Shown here one piece after another: positions 51,545-58,633 of a stretch of DNA of 64,000 nt. Made by a program: the position numbers and the translations under genes. The DNA lies in the NCBI GenBank assembly GCA_023415825.1, contig JAEZJF010000022.1, positions 434,001-498,000 on the forward strand, written 5' to 3'. Positions within the stretch are counted from its first letter, which is position 1, and each line of letters starts with the position of its first letter. The stretch comes from Bacillota bacterium (GTDB lineage Bacteria > Bacillota > Clostridia > DSM-8532). The notes under the pieces are model-generated. The model had not been told where the DNA came from and searched no databases. It worked only from the letters and a program-made list of their open reading frames with translations.

Positions 51545-53725
51545 TTAACCTGATGTATCATTATCTATCACCTTGTCCCTGTATTGGCCAGGCGTGATGC
51601 CCTCATGATTCTTAAATACCTTGATAAAATAGTGGGAATAGCTGAATCCTGTTTTGTGTGCTATATCTTCCACCGGCGTGCTTTTGTCGTGTAGGAGTGT
51701 TTTTGCCAATGCGATTCTCTTTTTTGAAACATACTCGTTGAAATTGTCGCCTGATTTTTCCTTTACTAGTTTTGAAAGATAGTTTCTGTTCAACCCGAGC
51801 TCATCGGCTGCGCCATTAAGGTTAAAATCCGTTTCCATGAATTTTTTATCGATGTATTCAAATATACTTTGCAATAAATTCGAATCCTTGTCCTCACTGG
51901 ATTTTTTTATATCATAAGCTGTTTTGGTGACAAAGCTCGTTACTTTGAGCTCAATCTCCTTCAGATCGAACAGGTTTAGAATGTTCATGGTGTTATCAAC
52001 CTTTATAGCGATAGGTAAATTGCTTACAGATCTTAACACCGAGTTTTGAAGCTGGTATATGCAGTTCTTTATTTCATTGTCGGACAGTGGGTGTACGGTT
52101 TCCAAAAGACTGGAATAAAACTTGTGGAGAAAAGTCTCGCAGCTCTCAGGGTTCCCAACAAGTAAATTGTTCATCAATTGTCTTTCAAGCTCCAGCGGGT
52201 ATTCATAAGGCACATTGGCGGCATTTCCTTTTATGGATGAATAAAGAACAACGTGTGAATTTCCGCAGGTTACTTTAAAGTTCTGGGCTTCTACGCATTC
52301 TCTGTATGCTATGGGAAGCATTTGGGCGCTTTTTTTGGGAGTACTTGCGCTTATGTATGTTAAGGACTTGAGATCTTCGCCAAGGTTATCATAAACAGAC
52401 CTTGCGTAGCTGTACAGGATATGTTCGCCGTTATCGGCATCTGCCGTTGGCTCATAATTGACAATGATGGAAATCAGGTTTTTATGAACAGGAACAACGA
52501 TTGCGTCGCAGGCAGGCTTTAGAGCGGCAACAATGGATTTGATAGCTGCAAGGTGTGGAATGAAGCCGTTTTTATTTTCGGTTTTAACAAGCTGCAGAAC
52601 TATTGCAGCGCAGGTGGAGTATTTAAAATGCGCAATATCCGACTCAAGCTGCTGGTATAAATCAACCGTCTCCATATCATTATCGGTAAGAAAATCCACC
52701 CACAGCTTGTCGTTATAGCTCGATAATGCCTTTATCATGGGCTTTGCGGTGTTTTTTACAATCCAGGCAGCTACAATTAGGCTTAACAGCATAAGTCCCA
52801 GCAATCCTATTCCGATGGAATAAAGCTTTGTCAGAAATGTTGGAGCCGATTTTATGGATGTATCCAGAACAAAAGTCCATCTTAGCTCTTTGGAAAAATA
52901 CGCCGAATGAATGACCTCTTTATGGAAAATACCGTGATAAAAGTTAAGCAACTGATGTTTTATATCTCCTTGCTCCTCAGCCGGAACAATCCGGGTGAGC
53001 AGCAAGGAATCATCTTTATTGATGATGATGTCGTTATCCTTGTTATAAACATAAAAATTCATGTTCTCTTCTGCCTTGATCCGGTTAAGGATATCGTAAT
53101 AAAGCTTGTTTGCATCGATATTGACGACAAGCAGGCCTTCATAATTTCCTTGATAGAGAGGAATAGGACAAACGACGGATATAAAGAGCTTGTTTCCCTG
53201 ACCCGTATTCACATAACGCGGATCAAGAATACTTATATTGCCCTTGCTTTTCAAAACAATTGCCTCCAGATCCGGGAAAGCATCCAGTGGATAGCTGTTA
53301 CCGCGCTCTGAGGAATAAACGATGTTTTGAGCATGTATGTACAGGTAAGAAGAGTACAGGTACTTATTTCCAAGGATTATGCTGTCCAGCTTGCGCTGCA
53401 GATCAATCTGGTAGAGCATATCCACTGTGTTGCTCCTGATCATGCCAATCATTTCAGTATCATATAAAGGTATTTTATATATACCGTCGGTGATTTGCTT
53501 CATAATCATTTCAAATGAGATGCCAACCTGTTCGATTACACTGTCATTTGATTTCTCCAGCTGTTCGGAGTACATACCCTGCATGACGGAATAATATAAG
53601 ATAATAACCGAGAGAAACAGGATAACCAGAAGTGTGCTGATCAATCGGATTATATTTGCCTCAAAGGTCTTTTTTCTTTTTGGGCTTTTAGTTTTGATAG
53701 ACCGAATTGGTATCAGAAGAACCAC
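51545..53725 (-). CDS. Membrane-bound AraC-family sensor-regulator
   Basis: This 726-residue protein has one membrane helix at about residues 27-48, an extracellular Cache-like sensor (~50-295), and a second helix at about 300-325 (IGLLGLMLLSLIVAAWIV). A cytoplasmic linker follows, then a C-terminal double helix-turn-helix AraC domain (~625-722; LNGAADELGLNRNYLSKLVK, VEDIAHKTGFSYSHYFIKVF). This one-protein transmembrane layout occurs in clostridia and paenibacilli next to LplA/LplB-type importers. The start is a GTG at 53725 close to a GAGGA; a slightly later start is possible. It diverges from such an importer and should activate it when a plant or mucus oligosaccharide is sensed. Confidence 0.88.
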   Translation of the reverse strand: MVLLIPIRSIKTKSPKRKKTFEANIIRLISTLLVILFLSVIILYYSVMQGMYSEQLEKSNDSVIEQVGISFEMIMKQITDGIYKIPLYDTEMIGMIRSNTVDMLYQIDLQRKLDSIILGNKYLYSSYLYIHAQNIVYSSERGNSYPLDAFPDLEAIVLKSKGNISILDPRYVNTGQGNKLFISVVCPIPLYQGNYEGLLVVNIDANKLYYDILNRIKAEENMNFYVYNKDNDIIINKDDSLLLTRIVPAEEQGDIKHQLLNFYHGIFHKEVIHSAYFSKELRWTFVLDTSIKSAPTFLTKLYSIGIGLLGLMLLSLIVAAWIVKNTAKPMIKALSSYNDKLWVDFLTDNDMETVDLYQQLESDIAHFKYSTCAAIVLQLVKTENKNGFIPHLAAIKSIVAALKPACDAIVVPVHKNLISIIVNYEPTADADNGEHILYSYARSVYDNLGEDLKSLTYISASTPKKSAQMLPIAYRECVEAQNFKVTCGNSHVVLYSSIKGNAANVPYEYPLELERQLMNNLLVGNPESCETFLHKFYSSLLETVHPLSDNEIKNCIYQLQNSVLRSVSNLPIAIKVDNTMNILNLFDLKEIELKVTSFVTKTAYDIKKSSEDKDSNLLQSIFEYIDKKFMETDFNLNGAADELGLNRNYLSKLVKEKSGDNFNEYVSKKRIALAKTLLHDKSTPVEDIAHKTGFSYSHYFIKVFKNHEGITPGQYRDKVIDNDTSG

Positions 53726-53763
53726 TCCTCATCATTGAATGGCAGTAAGAAAGGCTTAACATC

Positions 53764-53792
53764 ATTATAATGTATCATTACCTATGTGACAA
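53764..53792 (-). promoter_or_regulatory. Promoter of the AraC sensor gene
   Basis: On the minus strand TTGTCA (53792-53787), 17 nt and TATAAT (53769-53764). It is 39 bp upstream of the regulator start. Confidence 0.65.
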
Positions 53793-53927
53793 TGAACCAA
53801 ATACTATCAACAAGGCAACTCTTATAGGGCGATGGGCTTAGAATCATTATTCAAGCACTTTACAGACATCCATAACAATTATCATCGCTGATAACAAAAT
53901 TGATATAAGGGCAAAATAACCGGTGCA

Positions 53928-53956
53928 TTGTTACCAACGGGCATTATTCTTATATA
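53928..53956 (+). promoter_or_regulatory. Possible promoter of the LplB-type operon
   Basis: TTGTTA (53928-53933), 17 nt and TATATA (53951-53956), 63 bp upstream of the first permease gene. The weak -35 fits a promoter that needs the AraC activator. Confidence 0.4.
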
Positions 53957-54018
53957 CCAGGCGGTTATTGGCATGCTAGCATGAGCTTGCGAAACAAACT
54001 TGTCTGGGGGAAAGCATA

Positions 54019-54942
54019 ATGGAACAAACAAGCAAACTACGGAGCACCCTGAGATATATCAATAAAAAAAAGTATCTCTACTTGTTGCTTATACCTGGGG
54101 TCGCCTATTTCCTCATCTTCAACTATATTCCCATGTATGGAATTATTATTGCTTTTAAGGATTTCAATTTTGCCAAGGGAATTCTCGCGAGCGATTGGGT
54201 CGGACTGGATCATTTCAGGTATATGTTCGGATTAAGTGATTTTTACAAGGTGTTCTGGAATTCCTTTTACCTGGGCATATTAAGACTTATTTTCGGGTTT
54301 CCTTTCCCGATTATTCTTGCGCTTTTGATCAATGAAATAAGAAACCGCGTGTACCAAAAAATAACGCAGACAATCATCTACCTTCCGCATTTTATTTCAT
54401 GGGTTGTTATAGGCGGTATTCTGGTGAATTTCCTTTCGCCTTCGTGGGGGCTGGTCAATCTTTTTTTTAAGCAAATAGGTATTGAGCCCATATTTTTTCT
54501 TGCGGATGAACAGTATTTCAGACCTATCGTAATACTAAGCAGTATCTGGAAGGAATCGGGCTGGGGAACCATTATATATCTTGCAGCAATTGCCGGAATT
54601 AATACTGAGCTTTATGAAGCTGCAGAAATTGACGGAGCCAATAAGCTGCAACGGCTTTGGCATATCACACTGCCATGTATTAAATCAACCGTAGTTGTAA
54701 TGCTTATTCTCAGACTTGGCCAGATAATGGGCAATGGCTTCGAGCAGATATTTGTTCTTCAGAACCCAATGAATCTCGGAGTTGCAGAGGTTTTCGAAAC
54801 CTATACCTACAGAGTCGGTATTCTGGGTGGGCGCTTTTCCTTCGGAACAACAGTAGGACTTTTCACATCGGTAATCGGAACAATATTCCTTCTGATCAGC
54901 AATAAGGTCGCATCTTTGCTGAAAGAAGACGGAATATGGTAG
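54019..54942 (+). CDS. ABC sugar permease, LplB-like
   Basis: This 307-residue six-helix permease of the LplB/YteP group has the N-terminal YLLLIPGVAYFLIFNYIPMYG, the EAA loop ELYEAAEIDGANKLQRLWHI, and a C-terminal half with GNGFEQIFVLQNP. GGGGG lies upstream of the ATG. The start codon of the next permease overlaps its end. It imports complex oligosaccharides together with the following two genes; no ATPase gene is present. Confidence 0.92.
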   Translation: MEQTSKLRSTLRYINKKKYLYLLLIPGVAYFLIFNYIPMYGIIIAFKDFNFAKGILASDWVGLDHFRYMFGLSDFYKVFWNSFYLGILRLIFGFPFPIILALLINEIRNRVYQKITQTIIYLPHFISWVVIGGILVNFLSPSWGLVNLFFKQIGIEPIFFLADEQYFRPIVILSSIWKESGWGTIIYLAAIAGINTELYEAAEIDGANKLQRLWHITLPCIKSTVVVMLILRLGQIMGNGFEQIFVLQNPMNLGVAEVFETYTYRVGILGGRFSFGTTVGLFTSVIGTIFLLISNKVASLLKEDGIW

Positions 54943-54953
54943 GAGGTATGACC

Positions 54954-55817
54954 ATGAAGAATAAAAGCGTAGCAGATAAACTGTTCAGCATGTTTAATTA
55001 TACTGTAGTGACACTTTTCGCCCTGGCCTGCATGTTCCCATTCTTTTATGTAGCAGCCTATTCGGTAATGCCTTATTCGGAATACCTGCAAAACCCGCTC
55101 AACCTGATACCCAGTCGTATTGATCTTTCAGCATACAAGCAAATCATCAAGATGCCGACTATTTGGTCCGGTTACAGGGTCACAATAATCATCACAGTTT
55201 TGGGGGTCCTTCTGAACATTTTTCTACTTGTGGTAACCGCATATCCTCTTTCAAAGAAGGATTTGAAAGGAAGAAATGTCATCCTGCTGCTGATCACATT
55301 TACCATGTTTTTTAACGGAGGGCTGATACCTAATTTCTATCTGATAAAAACACTGGGAATCTACAACTCAATTTGGAGCATGATTATACCGGGGGCTCTC
55401 TCTGCTTTCAACCTCATACTCATGAAGAACTTCATGGGGACCATACCCGAAAGCCTTGAAGAATCCGCAATTATTGATGGGGCCAATGAAATAACCATAC
55501 TTTTTCACATCATCATACCTCTGTCCATGCCTGCCATAGCAACGTTTATCATCTTTCACGCCGTTAGCCAATGGAACACTTTCTTTTCAGCGATCATCTA
55601 CACATCAAAAAGAAGTCTTTGGCCTCTGATGCTCATATTGAGGGATATGGTGGTGGAGGACGGGCAAATGGATATGCTGGACAATGGTGCGACTGTTCAG
55701 GCCTTTACAATAAAAATGGCCGCTATAATTTTTACAACTCTCCCCATCATCGTCATCTATCCATTCATGCAGAGGTTCTTTATGAAAGGTATACTTGTCG
55801 GCTCTGTAAAGGGATAA
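54954..55817 (+). CDS. ABC sugar permease, YtcP/LplC-like
   Basis: This 287-residue permease has FYVAAYSVMPYSEYLQNPLN (extracellular loop of this group), the EAA loop SLEESAIIDGANEITILFHI and the C-terminal FMQRFFMKGILVGSVKG. ATG 54954 is preferred because AGGAGG (54941-54946) is seven bases upstream; ATG 54936 and 54948 are badly placed. It forms the channel with the previous gene. Confidence 0.92.
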   Translation: MKNKSVADKLFSMFNYTVVTLFALACMFPFFYVAAYSVMPYSEYLQNPLNLIPSRIDLSAYKQIIKMPTIWSGYRVTIIITVLGVLLNIFLLVVTAYPLSKKDLKGRNVILLLITFTMFFNGGLIPNFYLIKTLGIYNSIWSMIIPGALSAFNLILMKNFMGTIPESLEESAIIDGANEITILFHIIIPLSMPAIATFIIFHAVSQWNTFFSAIIYTSKRSLWPLMLILRDMVVEDGQMDMLDNGATVQAFTIKMAAIIFTTLPIIVIYPFMQRFFMKGILVGSVKG

Positions 55818-55895
55818 ATTTATAAAAAATGATTAATTTGATTAAAGCTGCAGTGCTGCAGTTTTGATAGAATAGAATTATAGGAGGATTTGTAC

Positions 55896-57509
55896 ATGAA
55901 AAAGTCAGTCAAGGGTTTTGCGAGTTTTCTAGCGTGTCTTTTAATCGTTTCCCTGCTCTTTGCAGGCTGTGGTACGGCACCTGCAAAAACGGAACCTTCA
56001 GGCACGGCGGCTGCATCAGATAAGGCTTCCCAGCCCGCAGCAACCCCGGCAGAAACAACGGTGGAGCCAGTTACAATCAGAATATTCAACAGGGTGAATG
56101 CACAGGTTGTCATTGAGAATAATCCCATACTGCAGGAAGTTGAAAAGCTGGCCAATGTGAAACTGGAATACGAAGCACCTCCAATAAACAACTATGTGGA
56201 TAAGCTTCAAATCGTTATGGCATCAGGCGAAATACCTGATCTTATCTACAACTGGGGAACAGCTGGAAACGGCGCCGATGCGAATATGGAAACATGGGCT
56301 TCCAACGGGCTTATCGCAGCATTGGATGACAAGATAGGAAATTATCCGAATCTGATGAGCAACATAACCAAAGATATGTGGGAGGCTGTTAAATCAGTCA
56401 ATGACGGGAAGACATACATTGTCCCAAGACCCAATGTTGTAAACAACTGGGGATATATGATAAACCAGCAATGGCTGGATAAGCTGGGCCTTAAGGCTCC
56501 CACAACACTGGATGAATTTACAAATGTCTGCAGAGCGTTTACAAACGATGACCCGGACGGAAACGGCAAACCCGATACTTTCGGCGTGACATTTTCCAAT
56601 CCTCTGCTGGGTGCCAATTCCATATGGAACTCCACCTATTTCCTAGCTGCCGCTTTTGATCTGCCTATTGTAAACGGAGCAAAGGATACAGATGGGAACT
56701 ACAAAATAAGAGAAAAAATGTCCGGATATATTCCTTACCTTACATATTTGAAGCAGCTGAATGAGGAAAAAATAATCGATCCTGAATTCCTCATCAATAA
56801 AATTTATGTTGATGAGGAAAAGATAAACCAGAACAAGGTGGGAATAAGATACAGCCATCAGTACGCTGTTGTTGCCAACTCGTCCAAAGCAGCAGATTCC
56901 TATCAAAGGTTCAGCTATTATGCTCCCCTGAAGAACACACAGGGCATTTCAACCAACCTGGTTACTCCTGCCATGTGGGGAGGTTGGATGATTTCAAGCT
57001 CATGCAAAAATATTGATGCAGTATTGAAATTCCTTGACTGGGGCAATACCGCCGAGGCCAACCAGCTTTTCCAGATCGGTATAAAGGGCGTGCATTATGA
57101 CAGCTATGACCCTGCTGCCAAGATGATTTCAAGGACCAAGGAGCAAACGGAAAAGGTTGCAACCGTAACCAGCACTTATATGACAATTGCGAATGCCATT
57201 AACGGATCAGGTTCTATTATCGAAGGTGCGGATACCCAGGAAAAGTACACAAAGTTCAAATCTGATCTTGATACAGCTTCGAAGGTGGCCACAACAATAA
57301 ACCTGCCTGCCGTAAGATCACCGAAAATATTGAATCTAAACGCTGCTATTCCTGATCTTGTAAAGAAAAAGGACGATCAGGAAGTGGCATACATCATAGG
57401 TAAAATATCACTGGATCAATTCAAGACCTTCCTTGAAAATGAATGGTATCCGGCAACTGCAGAAGCTGAGAAGGAATACATCGACGCTATGAATAAGCTG
57501 GGTAGATAA
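55896..57509 (+). CDS. ABC substrate-binding lipoprotein, LplA-like
   Basis: This 537-residue lipoprotein has a Lys-rich start and the lipobox LLFAGC near residue 25, followed by a Thr/Ala/Pro linker. The large binding domain (family 1, LplA type) shows LIYNWGTAGNGADAN, WLDKLGLKAPTTLDEF, DDPDGNGKPDTFGVTF (Ca-binding-like loop) and VTPAMWGGWMIS. AGGAGG precedes ATG 55896. It captures oligosaccharides for the two preceding permeases; the GH130 and GH106-like genes downstream suggest mannose- or rhamnose-containing glycans. Confidence 0.92.
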   Translation: MKKSVKGFASFLACLLIVSLLFAGCGTAPAKTEPSGTAAASDKASQPAATPAETTVEPVTIRIFNRVNAQVVIENNPILQEVEKLANVKLEYEAPPINNYVDKLQIVMASGEIPDLIYNWGTAGNGADANMETWASNGLIAALDDKIGNYPNLMSNITKDMWEAVKSVNDGKTYIVPRPNVVNNWGYMINQQWLDKLGLKAPTTLDEFTNVCRAFTNDDPDGNGKPDTFGVTFSNPLLGANSIWNSTYFLAAAFDLPIVNGAKDTDGNYKIREKMSGYIPYLTYLKQLNEEKIIDPEFLINKIYVDEEKINQNKVGIRYSHQYAVVANSSKAADSYQRFSYYAPLKNTQGISTNLVTPAMWGGWMISSSCKNIDAVLKFLDWGNTAEANQLFQIGIKGVHYDSYDPAAKMISRTKEQTEKVATVTSTYMTIANAINGSGSIIEGADTQEKYTKFKSDLDTASKVATTINLPAVRSPKILNLNAAIPDLVKKKDDQEVAYIIGKISLDQFKTFLENEWYPATAEAEKEYIDAMNKLGR

Positions 57510-57530
57510 TACTGAACAGCCTGCCATGGG

Positions 57531-57565
57531 AGATGGGAAGATCAGCTTCCCATCTTCTGTTTTTA
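57531..57565 (+). terminator. Terminator/attenuator after the lipoprotein gene
   Basis: AGATGGGAAG (57531-57540), loop ATCAG, CTTCCCATCT (57546-57555) and a T-rich tail (TCTGTTTTT). It lies between the importer genes and the glycosidase genes and can lower expression of the latter. Confidence 0.82.
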
Positions 57566-57617
57566 CGGGCCTGTGCAGCTATGCTTTTTTGAATGAACGA
57601 AAGGAATGAGTGATAAC

Positions 57618-58613
57618 ATGCTAAACGATATTACCGAAGGATTGAAATCCAGCCCGGTCATAAAGCGTTATCCAGGAAATCCGGTCCTTTCCCCGGAGCA
57701 GATACCCTATAAATCAGATCTCGTTTTCAACGCCGGAGTGGCAAAGTACCAGGGAAAATACGTCATGGTTTTCCGCAACGATTACGGCTATTCTGGGGGA
57801 AACAGCTTTGAAGGAACCAATATTGGCGTTGCCTACAGTGATGACGGCCTTCATTGGAATGTATCAGCAAAACCCTGCTTCAAACTCCATGACAATGATA
57901 TCACCCGGGCTTATGATCCCAGGCTCACCGTTATGGATGGCCGCGTATATATGTGTTTCGCTGTGGATACACGGCATGGTGTGCGGGGTGGAATTGCAGT
58001 CACCGATGATTTTGAAGAATTTGAGATATTAAGCATGTCGGCTCCCGATAATCGCAACATGGTGCTGTTCCCCGAGAAAATCGGAGGAAGGTACGTACGG
58101 TTGGAAAGACCTTTTCCGGTGTACAGCCGGGGAGGAATCGACCGTTTTGATATGTGGATGTCTGACTCTCCTGATCTCTGCTATTGGGGCAAAACACAGC
58201 TGGTGCTGGCTGTTGAGCAAGTGCCGTTTGCCAATGACAAAATTGGCCCGGCGGCTCCTCCCATAAAGACGCCGTACGGATGGCTTACAACCTTCCATGC
58301 CGTAGATATCGACCGCACACGAGGTAAAAACGGCTGGGAGGATAAATGGCAGAAGCGCTATACAGCAGGAATAATGCTGCTGGAGCTTGATGATCCTTCA
58401 AGGGTCATCGGGATGTCTGAAGTTCCTTTAATAGCCCCCGAAGCTGAATATGAACGCAACGGTTTCCGTAATGATGTCATATTTCCGGGTGGGATGATCC
58501 TGGAGGAAACTGGCGAAGTAAAAATATATTACGGTGCCGCTGACACGGTGGAATGTCTTGCGACAGCGCAGGTTGAGGATTTAGTGGGCTTGTGCCTTAA
58601 TCGCAAAGACTGA
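57618..58613 (+). CDS. GH130-family glycoside phosphorylase/hydrolase
   Basis: This five-bladed beta-propeller enzyme of about 331 residues has RYPGNPVLSPEQIPY, the family segment AYDPRLTVMDGRVYM, KIGPAAPPIKTPYGWLTTFH and the C-terminal FPGGMILEETGEVKIYYGAAD, which together are characteristic of GH130. Members phosphorolyse or hydrolyse beta-mannosides such as mannosyl-glucose or mannosyl-GlcNAc. No signal peptide, so it acts on imported oligosaccharide. An ATG at 57606 is an alternative start but lies too close to AAAGGA. Confidence 0.9.
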   Translation: MLNDITEGLKSSPVIKRYPGNPVLSPEQIPYKSDLVFNAGVAKYQGKYVMVFRNDYGYSGGNSFEGTNIGVAYSDDGLHWNVSAKPCFKLHDNDITRAYDPRLTVMDGRVYMCFAVDTRHGVRGGIAVTDDFEEFEILSMSAPDNRNMVLFPEKIGGRYVRLERPFPVYSRGGIDRFDMWMSDSPDLCYWGKTQLVLAVEQVPFANDKIGPAAPPIKTPYGWLTTFHAVDIDRTRGKNGWEDKWQKRYTAGIMLLELDDPSRVIGMSEVPLIAPEAEYERNGFRNDVIFPGGMILEETGEVKIYYGAADTVECLATAQVEDLVGLCLNRKD

Positions 58614-58633
58614 TTTGCTGGGAGTTTGTGGAT

